Source of the DNA: Torymus aiolomorphi
Taxonomy: Eukaryota > Arthropoda > Insecta > Hymenoptera > Torymidae
NCBI GenBank assembly: GCA_036365515.1
Contig: CM070875.1
Span: 89,108,128-89,172,127 of the forward strand
Reading direction: 5' to 3'
DNA: 64,000 bases
Made by a program: the position numbers and the translations under genes. Below are positions 54,194-64,000 of this stretch, piece after piece. The stretch's first letter is position 1. Each line of letters opens with the position of its first letter. The notes beneath the pieces are model-generated. The model ran no database searches, was not told where the DNA came from, and saw only the letters and a program-made list of their open reading frames with translations.

Positions 54194-54441
54194 TGTTATA
54201 AGCCGTTCTGACTTCGTTCTCAAACTCCACTTGGCTAGCCGAGAAGATGAATTTAGTGGATACAGGGACTTGTAAATAATAAATCTAGGGTTAAGTATAA
54301 TAATGAAGTCCATTTATTGAAGATGCTCTTCTGGGTGATTACACTATGGTTGGGCTCACGTCCCAATGCACAATTACTCACTGCACTCTTTATAATCGGG
54401 TTTCTAGACACCCTCGGCACGCTTGCCCACACGGTATCAAA
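54194..54441 (-). repeat. Truncated 5' LTR of Gypsy B
   Basis: Matches 48360-48607 at all but five positions, then ends at CACGGTATCAAA where the 3' LTR continues for another 215 bp. Confidence 0.9.
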
Positions 54442-54739
54442 GATCCCGGTAGACTTATCTTCCTGATGAGTCCACCCGGTAAGACGAAAGACGAAACGCA
54501 ATTTAATTCCGCTTATTTTGTAAATTTGTAATTTTTATTAAAGTCTTTTTCTTATATTTCTCTTACCAGTGTCGTCGTTTTGCTGAAATTTCTATCATTT
54601 AGTGCGGGCTATAATAAAGTAGCACACTATTTCGATTTGGGAAAGGTATTAAGACTAACTGTAAGAGAATTGGCTCGTTGAGATCGATAACCATTTTATA
54701 AAACTATATTATTACGAGCGAGTAAAATTTATTAAGAAA
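54442..54739. other. Non-coding DNA with a hammerhead-like core
   Basis: At 54463-54502 CTGATGAG is followed by a possible 3-bp stem GTC/GAC and GAAA (a second GACGAAACGC follows directly), the conserved core words of hammerhead ribozymes. The partner strands of stems I and III are not convincing. The rest is AT-rich. Confidence 0.3.
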
Positions 54740-55049
54740 ATAATATTTATAATTTAAAAAAAAAAATCGAATAAATACCAGTGAAAAAGTCTTTTACTTC
54801 TTTGAGTCACGGTATGCTGAACAAATTATATGTTAGTAAGTACATTCAATTGTTCACTGCAAATCAAACAAATAAAAGTTGTGAAATCAATTATCGATAG
54901 TCAAGTAATGAAACAACTCTCGGAAACAACTGTATGATTGTTCTCAAAAATGTATTCAAATTTGTGCATTCTTCTATACAAATTAAACACAAGAAAGTAC
55001 TGAAATCAATTTATTGTAGTCAAGTAACCGTAAGTTAACTTGACTGACA

Positions 55050-56115
55050 CCCTGGCGCAAGAAAAAACTGTACATTTCTGTACATTTCCGTACATTTCCG
55101 TACATATCTGTACATTTCCGTACATTTCTGTACATTTTTGTTACTTAAGAGACTTTTGTACAGATTTGTACAGAATTGTACGAAAATGTACGGAAATATA
55201 CGGAAATGTACTAAAATATAAGTAAATGTACAGAAATGTACAGAAATGTACAAGAATGTATGGAAATGTAAGTAAATATAAATCGAAGCTTATTATTAAT
55301 AATAATATAAAGAATGCGTTGTTAATATTGAATATTAATATTAATTACCTCCAAGTGTCTATTTTAAGTCAATACGTGGTTACATGAAAAAACGGATGAA
55401 ATAAATTTTGCATATCTGTGTTATTATAATTTTGAGTTACTCTATCGACTCAATAACATAACCTGCAATAATACAATAATCTAAAACGACTCAATTTCAA
55501 ACTCAATGATTTTAACATTAATTACATTTATCGATTTTGGAATATAGTTATCATTTTTAAATTGAGAAAGAATTTAAAGTGTTTGTAGTAGTTAAATGTA
55601 ACATATATGCGCGATTTAGATCATTACAGACAAGTATTCTTCGATGGCGCAGATGGTAAAGCGTTTGCTCAGTAACCTAAAGATTGTCGGTTCGATCCCC
55701 AATGAGGGGAATTTTTTTTTTTTTTTTTATTTAATATTTTATAATTTTATTGCTTTGTCTGTTACTTATCTAATATGCAATGTCAAAATGTTAAGGTATT
55801 ATTTATTTGTAATTAAACATTTTAAGGATTTTTAATTAATTTTTTATATTATTTTTTAGAACTACACATTTTTGTACATTATTGTATAATTCTGTACATT
55901 TCCGTACATTTCTGTACATTTCTGTACGATTCTGTACAAATCTGTACAAAAGTCTCTTAGGTAACAAAAATGTACAGAAATGTACGGAAATGTACAGATA
56001 TGTACCGAAATGTACGGAAATGTACAGAAATGTACAGAAATGTACAGATTGGTACTGAAATATACAGAAATGTACACAAATATACTGAAATGTACAGTTT
56101 TTTCTTGCGCCAGGG
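55050..56115. mobile_element. 1066-bp TIR element built from 10-bp GTACATTTC repeats
   Basis: Ends CCCTGGCGCAAG and CTTGCGCCAGGG. The intact opposite arm of the host palindrome reads straight across the insertion point, leaving CA (55048-55049 and 56116-56117) as the duplicated target. Each terminal ~230 bp consists of (T/C)GTACATTTC 10-mers, a conserved spacer GTTACTTAAGAGACTTTTG or its inverse, then the complementary 10-mers, so each end is itself a hairpin. The middle holds AT-rich DNA and a tRNA-like sequence. No ORF of substance. Confidence 0.8.
55636..55712 (+). other. tRNA-like sequence followed by a T run
   Basis: A box TGGCGCAGATGG, B box GGTTCGATCCC (55689-55699), possible 7-bp outer stem ATTCTTC/GGGGAAT with G-T pairs, and a T run from 55712 that could end Pol III transcription. 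T-arm and anticodon-arm pairing are poor, so this is a pseudo-tRNA or tRNA-derived SINE rather than a working tRNA. It shares AGTAACC-AA-GAT-GT-GGTTCGAT with 31405-31485. Confidence 0.5.
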
Positions 56116-56654
56116 CATAATAGAACTTTTAGTACCTTGCGTGTAAAATTACATTTTACGCCCACGTTGTAACTTCAAAAATATTTAGCCAGCGGGCATA
56201 AAGTACTACTTAACGCCTAACAAGCGCAATAGCTCACATACTCCTACAAAACTTTGTAGAACCTACGCACTTTACGCCCGTGTAGGTGAAAATTATTTTA
56301 ATTATATAACTATTATGCCTTCCTTTTATTTCTAAAATTCATAAGAATTTTATCAGATATTCACGAAAAATTAAAGCCTATATAAAAAAATTACATAGTT
56401 ACCAACACATCCCCATTTTTCATTATTCTTTCTCAATTTTGAAATTTCTATAATATTACGCATCTTGGGAGGACAATAAAAGTCTATATAGAGCTGCTCT
56501 AGCAGTGGTGGTCCTCCAATCTCCCATACAACTTGGCGGGCCCGACGGTTTGCAGTTTAAGGTGTAGACGTGGTCATTTTCATATAAATGGGTTGCTTCT
56601 ACATATTAAATACTGATCCGTATTGAATTTATTACTCTGTTTTTAAATAGAAAG

Positions 56655-56838
56655 TGCAAACACGCATGATAATATCATATGAGATCTCATGAGAATATCG
56701 GACATCAGATCTCTTACGAGATCTCATATGAGATCCCGTAATAAGTAAAATTGCAAATGACATTAATATATGATATGTCATATGCGATCTGATGTCTGAA
56801 ATACTCATATGAGATCTCATATGATATTTAAACACGGG
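56655..56838. repeat. Hairpin with ATATGAGATCTCATAT palindromes
   Basis: In the centre of the large palindrome. Arms at about 56655-56712 and 56776-56838 are inverted copies (AATATCATATGAGATCTCAT, GACATCAGATC), and the word ATATGAGATCTCATAT is itself a perfect 16-bp palindrome. Many GATC sites. Confidence 0.7.
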
Positions 56839-57929
56839 AAAAGGATGAAAATTAAAATAGGTGGCTTACAAAATGGTTAATAAAATCTAAAGCACTTTTG
56901 AGTAAACTATAAATTTATATGCATTTTTTATCTCATTCCCGCTTAAAAAAGACGGACACAAGGAAAAATATTTAGGGCAATGAAAGTAAATCATGAGATT
57001 ACGCACTTGTATAGGGATATTATAATATTTAAGCGGTATCAATTAAAAATTAGAGCCAATGTTATTATTTATAGTGGGCTTATAGGTATAAACATTGTTA
57101 ATCAATTTATGCAAAAATTTAGTAAGTATTCTACATTTGTAAATGTAGAATACTACAAAGCCCAACGGTATAAACTGCAAACCGTCGGGCCCGCAGAGTA
57201 TGTATGGGAGATTGGAGGACCACCACTGCTAGAGCAGCTCTATATAGACTTCTATTGTCCTCCCAAGATGCGTAATATTATAGAAATTTCAAAATTGAGA
57301 AAGAATAATGAAAAATGGGGATGTGTTGGTAACTATGTAATTTTTTTATATAGGCTTTAATTTTTCGTAAATATCTGATAAAATTCTTATGAATTTTAGA
57401 AATAAAAGGAAGACATAATAGTTATATAATTAAAATAATTTTCACCCACACGGACGTAAAGTGCGTAGGTTCAATAAAGTTTTGTAGGAGTATGTGAGCT
57501 ATTGCTCTTGTTAGGCGTTAAGTAGTACTTTATGCCCGCTGGCTAAATATTTTTGAAGTTACAACGTGGGCGTAAAATGTAATTTTACACGCAAGGTACA
57601 AAAAGTTCTATTATGTCAGTCAAGTTAACTTACGGTTACTTGACTACAATAAATTGATTTCAGTACTATCTTGTGTTTAATTTGTATAGAAGAATGCACA
57701 AATTTGAATACATTTTTGAGAACAATCATACAGTTGTTTCCGAGAGTTGTTTCATTACTTGACTATCGATAATTGATTTCACAACCTTCATTTGTTTGAT
57801 TTGCAGTGAACAATTGAATGTACTTACTAACATATAAGTTGTTCAGCATACAGTGACTCAAGGAAGTAAAAGACTTTTTCACTGGTATTTATTAGATTTT
57901 TTTTTAAAAATCATAAATATTATTATTTT

Positions 57930-58305
57930 ATAGATTATACAGAAATAAATATCTATACTTGCCTTATTTTATACTTTCGTAGAAAGTCTTATTTATATTA
58001 ACAACATTATTATTTGTACAGTCATGAAAAAAATTATGACAATTTGCAGAGAGTGCTTATTGAATAGATGAGATTCGGAGAAATAAAAGGTCTAGACAAT
58101 AGAATATAATTAGAAATAATAGATTATACAGAAAAAATATCTATACTTGCCTTATTTTATACTTTCGTAGAAAGGTTTATTTATATTAACAACATTATTA
58201 TTTGTACAGTCATGAAAAAAATTATTATAATTTGCAGAGAGTTCTCATTGAATAGATGAGATTCGAAGAAATAAAAGGGCTAGACAATAAAATATAATTA
58301 GAAAT
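57930..58305. repeat. 189-bp tandem duplication
   Basis: ATAGATTATACAGAAA starts at 57930 and again at 58119, followed in both by TATCTATACTTGCCTTATTTT and TTTGTACAGTCATGAAAAAAATTAT. About two copies. Confidence 0.85.
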
Positions 58306-58455
58306 AATTTTCGCCCTCGCGTATGTAAAAGGCGTATGTTCTATAGTTTTGTAGAAGTACTATGGTGCAATTTTACATACGAGGTACAAAAAGTTTTATT
58401 TCGCTACTTGCCTACAATAAATTGATTTCAGTACTTTCTTGTGTTTAATTTGTAT
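58305..58455. repeat. Fragment of the large palindrome arm
   Basis: Diverged copy of the right arm at about 57435-57690, sharing ACAAGGTACAAAAAGTT-like and CTACAATAAATTGATTTCAGTACT words. Confidence 0.6.
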
Positions 58456-61400
58456 ATTCACAATGCCTTAGAGGTGTACCAATCGATGCTAAATCTGTTC
58501 AACTTATTAGTTAGGTCGCTGCGAATGTTTCTCACCGATTTAGAAAGCTAAAATTTCTTCATACTAGCTTATAACGTTAAAATTGCCAGTATTGACACCC
58601 GCAGATGTACACACTCGTTTCAGAATCTACTCACATAGAATGAATTCAGAATGCCTTATAGGTGAACCAATCGATGCTAAATCGGTTCAACTTATTTTTT
58701 AGGTCGCTGTGAATGATCGTCACCGATTTAGAATGCTAAAATTTCTTGATTGCTATGTTATAACGGTAAAATTCCCAGAATTGACAGCCCCAGCAGTAAA
58801 CACTGGTTTGAGAATCTACTCACATAGTAAGAATTCACAATGCCTTATAGGGGTACCAATCGAGGCTAAATCAGTTCAACTTATTTGTTAGGATGCTGTG
58901 AATGATCCTCACTGATTTAGAAAGCGAAAATTTCTTCATTGCTAGCTTATAAGGTAAAACTCATAGAATTGACTCTCCCAGCAGAACACACTGGTTTGAG
59001 AAACTACTCACATATAATGAATTCACAATGCCTTATAGGTGTATCAGTCGATGCTACATCTGTTAAACTTGTTTGTTAGGTTGCTGTGAATGATCCTCAC
59101 TAATTTAGAAAGCTAAAATTTCTTCATTGCTAGCTTATTAGGTAAAATTTCCAGAATTGACACCCCCAGCAGTACACACTGGTTTGAGAATCTACTCACA
59201 TAGAATGAATTCACAATGCCTTATAGGTGTCCCAATCGATGCTCAATCGGTTCAACTTATTTGTTAGGTTGCTGTGAATGATCGTCACTGATTTAGAAAG
59301 CTAAAATTTTTTCATTGCTAGCTTATAACGGTAAAATTCCCAGAATTGAAAATCCCAGCAGTACACACTGGTTTGAGAAACTAGTCACATATAATGAATT
59401 CACAATGCCTTATAGGTGTATCAGTCAATGCTAAATCGGTTAAACTTATTGTTTAGGTTGCTGTGAATGATCCTCACCGATTTAGAAAGCTAAAATTTCT
59501 TCATTACTAGCTTCTAACGGTAAAATTCCCAGAATTGACACCCCCAGCAGTACACACTGGTTTGAGAATCTACTCACATAGTATGAATTCACAATGCCTT
59601 ATAGGTGTATCAGTCAATGCTAATTCGGTTAAAATTAATGTTTAGGTTGCTGTGAAAGATCCTCACTGATTTAGAAAGCTAAAATTTCTTCATTGCTAGC
59701 TTATAACGGTAAAATTCCGAGAATTCACACCCCCAGTAGTACACACTGGTTTGAGAATCTATTCACATAGAATGAATTCACAATGCCTCATAGGTGTACC
59801 AATCGATGCTAAATCGGTTCAACTTATTTGTTAGGTTGCTTTGAATGATCCTCACTGATATAGATAGCTAAAATTTCTTCATTGCTAGCTTATAACGGTA
59901 AAATTCCCTGAATTTACATCCCCAGCAGTACACACTGGTCTGAGAATCTACTCACATAGAATGAATTCACAATGCCTTATAGGTGTACCAATCGATGCTA
60001 AATCGGTTAAACTTATTTACTAGGTTGCTGTGAATGATCCTCACCCATTTAGAAAGCAAAAGTGTCTTCATTGCTAGCTTATAACGTTAAAATTCCCAGA
60101 ATTGACACATCCAGCAGTACACAGTGCTTTGAGAATCTACTCACATATAATGAATTCAAAATGCCTTATAGGTGTATCAGTCGATGCTAAATCCGTTAAA
60201 CTTGTTTGTTAGTTTGCTGTGAATGACCCTCACTAATTTAGATAGCTAAAATGTCTTCATTGCTAGCTTATAACGGTAAAATTCCCAGAATTGACACCCC
60301 CAGCAGTACACACTGGTTTGAGAATCTACTCACATAGAATGAATTCACAATGCCTTATAGGTGTACCAATCGATTCTAAATTGGTTCAACTTATTTGTTA
60401 GGTTGCTGTGAATGATCCTCACTGATTTAGGAAGCTAAAATTTTTTCATTGCTAGCTTATAACGGTAAAATTCAAAGAAATGACACCCGCAGCAGTACGC
60501 ACTGATTTGAGAATCTAATCACATAGACTGAATTCACAATGCCTTATATGTGTACCAATCGATGCTAAATCGGTTCAACTTATTTGTTAGGTTGCTGTGA
60601 ATGATCCTCACCGATTTAGAAAGCTATCGGTACACCTATAAGGCGTTGTGAATTCATTCTATATGAGTAGATTTTCACATCAGTATGTACTGCTGGGGGT
60701 GTCAATTCAGGGAATTTTAACGTTATAACATAGCAATGAAGAAATTTTAGGTTTCTAAATCGGTGAGGATCATTCACAGCAACCTAACAAATAAAGTTAA
60801 CCGATTTAGCATCGACTGATACACCTATAAGGCATTGTGAATTAATTATGTGAGTAGTTTCTCAAACCAGTGTGTACTGCTGGGAGTGCCAATTCTGGGA
60901 ATTTACCGTTATAAGCTAGCAATGAAGAAATTTTAGCTTTCTAAATCAGTGACGATCATTCACAGCAACCTAACAAATATGTTGAACTGATTTAGCATCG
61001 CTTGGTACACCTATAAGGCATTGTGAATTCATTCCATGTGATTAGATTATCAAACCAGTGTGTACTGCTGGCGGTGTCATTTCTGGGAATTTTACTTTAT
61101 AAGCTAGCAATGAAGAAATTTTAGCTTCCTAAATCAGTGAGGATCATTCACAGCAACCTAACAAATAAGTTGAACCGATTTAGCATTGATTGGTACACGT
61201 ATAAGGCATTGTGGATTCATTCTATGTGAGTAGAATCTCAAACCAGTGTGTACTGCTGGTGGTCTCAATTCTGGGAATTTTACCGTTATAAGCTAGCAGT
61301 GAAGAAATTTTAGCTTTCTAAATCAGTGACGATCATTCACAGCAACATAACAAATAAGTTGAAGCGATTTAGCATGGATTGGTTCACCTATAAGGCATTC

Positions 61401-64000
61401 CGAATTCATTCTATGTGAGTAGTTTCTCAAACGAGTGTGTACTGCTGCGGTTGTCAATACTGGGAATTTTAACGTTATAAGCTAGTATGAAGAAATTTTA
61501 GCTTTCTCAATCGGTTAGAAACATTCGCAGCGACCTAACAAATAAGTTGAACCGATTTAGCATCGATTGGTACACCTATAAGGCATTGTGAATTCATTCT
61601 ATGTGAGTAGAATCTCAAACCAGTTTGTACTGCTGGGGGTGACATTTCTGGGAATTTTACCGTTATAAGCTAGCAATGAAGAAATTTTAGCTTTCTAAAT
61701 CAGTGACGATCATTCACAGCAACATAACAAATAAGTTGAACCGATTTAGCATTGATTGGTACACGTATAAGGCATTGTGAATTCATTCTATGTGTGTAGA
61801 TTCTCAAACCAAAGTGTACGGATGGGGGTGTCAACTCTGGGAGTTATACCAATATAATCCAGCAATGAAGAAATTTTAGCTTTAGAAATCAGTGAGGATT
61901 ATTCACAGCAACCTAACAAATAAGTTGAACCGATTTAGCATTGATTGGTAAACGTATAAGGCATTGTGAATTCATTCTATGTGAGTAGATTCTCAAATCA
62001 GTGTGTACTGCTGGTGGTCACAATACTGGGAATTTTACCGTTATAAGCTAGCAATGAAGAAATTTTAGCTTTCTAAATCGGTGAGGATCATTCACAGCAA
62101 CCTAAACAATAAGTTTAACCGATTTAGCATTGACTGATACACCTATAAGGCATTGTGAGTCATTATATGTGAGTAGTTTCTAAAACCAGTGTGTACTGCT
62201 GGGAGTGTCAATTCTGGGAATTTTACCGTTATAAGCTAGCAATGAAAAAATTTTAGCTTTCTATATCAGTGACGATCATTCAAAGCAACCTAACAAATAA
62301 GTTGAACCGATTTAGCATTGATTGGTACACCTATAAGGCATTGTGAATTCATTCTATGTGAGTAGATTCTCAAACCAGTGTGTACTGCTGGGGGTGTCAA
62401 TTCTGGAAATTTTACCGTTATAAGCTAGCAATGAAGAAATTTTGGCTTTCTAAATCACTGAGGATCATTCGCAGCAACCGAAACATTAAGTTTAACCGAT
62501 TTAGCATTGACTGATACACCTATAAGGCATTGTGAATTCATACTATGTGAGTAGATTCTCAAACCAGTGTGTACTGCTGGTGGTCTCAATTCTGGGAATT
62601 TTACCGTTATAAGTTAGCAATGATGAAATTTTAGCTTTCTAAATCGGTGAGGATCATTCACAGCAACCTAACAAACAAGTTTAACAGATTTAGCATCGAC
62701 TGGTACACCTACAAGGCATTGTGAATTCATTATATGTGAGTAGATTTTCAAACCAGTGTGTACTGCTGGGGATGTAAATTCAGGGAATTTTACCGTTATA
62801 AGCTAGCAATGAAGAAATTTTAGCTTTCTCTATCAGTGAGGATCATTCAAAGCAACCTAACAAATAAGCTGAACTGATTAAGCATTGATTGGCACACCTA
62901 TAAGGCATTGTGAATTCATTCTATGTGAGTATATTCTCAAACCAGTGTGTACTGCTGGGGGTGTCAATTCTGGGAATTTTACCGTTATAAGCTAGCAATG
63001 GAGAAATTTTAGATTTGTAAATCAGTGAGGATCATTCACAGCAACCTAAGCATTAAGTTTAACCGATTTAGCATTGACTGATACACCTATAAGGCATTGT
63101 GAATTCATTCTATGTGAGTAGATTCTCAAACCAGTGTGTACTGCTGGGGATGTAAATTCAGGGAATTTTACCGTTATAAGCAAGCAATTAAGAAATTTTA
63201 GCTTTCTATATCAGTGAGGATTATTCACAGCAACCTAACAAATAAGTTGAACCGATTTAGCATTGATTGGTAAACGTATAAGGCATTGTGAATTCATTCT
63301 ATGTGAGTAGATTCTCAAATCAGTGTGTACTGCTGGTGGTCACAATACTGGGAATTTTACCGTTATAAGCTAGCAATGAAGAAATTTTAGCTTTCTAAAT
63401 CGGTGAGGATCATTCACAGCAACCTAAACAATAAGTTTAACCGATTTAGCATTGACTGATACACCTATAAGGCATTGTGAATTCATTATATGTGAGTAGT
63501 TTCTGAAACCAGTGTGTACTGCTGGGAGTGTCAATTCTGGGAATTTTACCGTTATAAGCTAGCAATGAAAAAATTTTAGCTTTCTAAATCAGTGACGATC
63601 ATTCGCAGCAACCTAACAAATAAGTTGAACCGATTTAGCATCGATTGGGACACCTATAAGGCATTGTATATTCATTCTATGTGAGTAGATTCTAAAACCA
63701 GTGTGTACTGCTGGGGATGTAAATTCAGGGAATTTTACCGTTATAAGCTAGCAATGAAGAAATTTTAGCTTTCTATATCAGTGACGATCATTCAAAGCAA
63801 CCTAACAAATAAGTTGAACCGATTAAGCATTGATTGGTACACCTATAAGGCATTGTGAATTCATTTTATGTGAGTAGATTCTCAAACCAGTGAGTACTGC
63901 TGGGGGTGTCAATTGTGGAAATTTCACCGTTATGAGCTAGCAATGAAGAAATTTTGGCTTTCTAAATCAGTGAGGATCATTCGCAGCAACCGAAACATTA
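58456..64000. repeat. ~188-bp satellite array with an orientation switch
   Basis: Monomers of about 186-190 bp, about 11.5 copies in one orientation (58456-60625) and about 18 in the other (60626 to the window end, where the array continues). Landmarks are ATTCACAATGCCTTATAGGT, GCTAAATCGGTTCAAC, GCTAGCTTATAACGG and CAGCAGTACACACTGGTTTGAG. Each monomer holds an internal dyad CTAAATCGGT ... ACCGATTTAG about 45 bp apart. No coding capacity; small ORFs here are chance. Typical of pericentromeric or heterochromatic satellite. Confidence 0.95.

Larger units (their letters stand above)
48360..54441 (-). mobile_element. Gypsy element B (minus strand), nearly intact
   Basis: A Ty3/Gypsy LTR retrotransposon of about 6.1 kb. 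The 3' LTR (48360-48822) is complete with TG...CA ends (TGTTATA/TATAACA). The 5' LTR (54194-54441) keeps only 248 bp next to the internal part; its outer U3 side is missing, so the promoter is largely lost. Five differences in the shared 248 bp (about 2%) suggest a young insertion. Gag and pol form one frame interrupted by a single stop. Confidence 0.9.
54740..57945. mobile_element. Large palindromic (foldback) element
   Basis: Left arm (54740-55049 plus 56118-about 56563) and right arm (about 57171-57945) are inverted copies of ~760 bp sharing ATAAATACCAGTGAAAAAGTC, TAGTCAAGTAA, ACTTGACTGACA and GGCCCGACGGTTTGCAG blocks. The unique centre is about 610 bp. The left arm carries a 1066-bp insertion (55050-56115). 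A related fragment lies at about 58305-58455. The 126-codon ORF at 56980-57360 runs from centre into arm and shows no known domain. Confidence 0.85.

Noticed and set aside
55636..55712. Functional tRNA gene
   Set aside because: The T-arm has two mismatches of five, the anticodon arm pairs poorly, and the acceptor stem is offset.
56980..57360. 126-codon ORF as a possible gene
   Set aside because: It crosses from the centre of a palindrome into one arm, has no recognisable motif, and the other arm carries the same sequence inverted.
58456..64000. CRISPR-like array
   Set aside because: Repeats are ~188 bp head-to-tail monomers without unique spacers in a eukaryotic context; this is satellite DNA.

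Overview
This is eukaryotic, non-genic DNA, almost certainly from an insect. The transposon families (DD41D mariner, Ty3/Gypsy, Copia, R1-clade non-LTR, hAT, foldback elements), the AT-rich background with CpG-rich patches and the lack of any operon-like structure all fit. A hymenopteran is my guess, but nothing here proves it. No intact host gene is visible. The only host-derived coding trace is a broken piece of an RNA polymerase III second-largest subunit (POLR3B/RPC2-like) gene at about 46905-47225.

Layout, left to right: a small palindromic MITE (71-288); a probable solo LTR (1082-2189); a 3.0 kb mariner with ~597 bp inverted repeats and an open 358-aa transposase (2209-5203); a decayed Gypsy element A (5452-13995) with a -1 frameshift signal between gag and pol and an unusual third ORF; two copies, pointing away from each other, of a DDE-type DNA transposon I cannot classify (14008-17030 on the minus strand, 17039-33116 on the plus strand). 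The second copy is split by a 12.9 kb block (19507-32437) bounded by 15-bp inverted repeats. That block is made of AAGCTTCC-rich tandem arrays, a Copia element (20723-25721), a 1.3 kb foldback, a second palindrome with a 773-bp element nested in it, and a tRNA-like sequence.

Further right: AT-rich tandem repeats (33130-33770); a MITE broken by a non-autonomous hAT (34924-40795), which itself holds an R1-clade retrotransposon with an intact 1010-aa ORF2 between two (TG)n tracts (35391-38700); a full-length non-LTR element with a 14-bp target duplication (41363-46227); the POLR3B relic; Gypsy element B on the minus strand (48360-54441), one long gag-pol frame with a single stop; a 3.2 kb palindrome (about 54740-57945) interrupted by a 1066-bp element built from 10-bp GTACATTTC-type repeats; and a ~188-bp satellite array (58456-64000) that runs off the window and reverses orientation at about 60626.

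The genes do not work together as a pathway. They are separate selfish elements nested in one another, and in several cases an uninterrupted second copy lets the insertion be read to the base. The nesting plus the terminal satellite suggests pericentromeric or similar heterochromatin, possibly a piRNA-type transposon graveyard (inference). The elements that look youngest by eye are the mariner, the R1-clade ORF2, Gypsy B and the Copia element (LTRs about 4% different).
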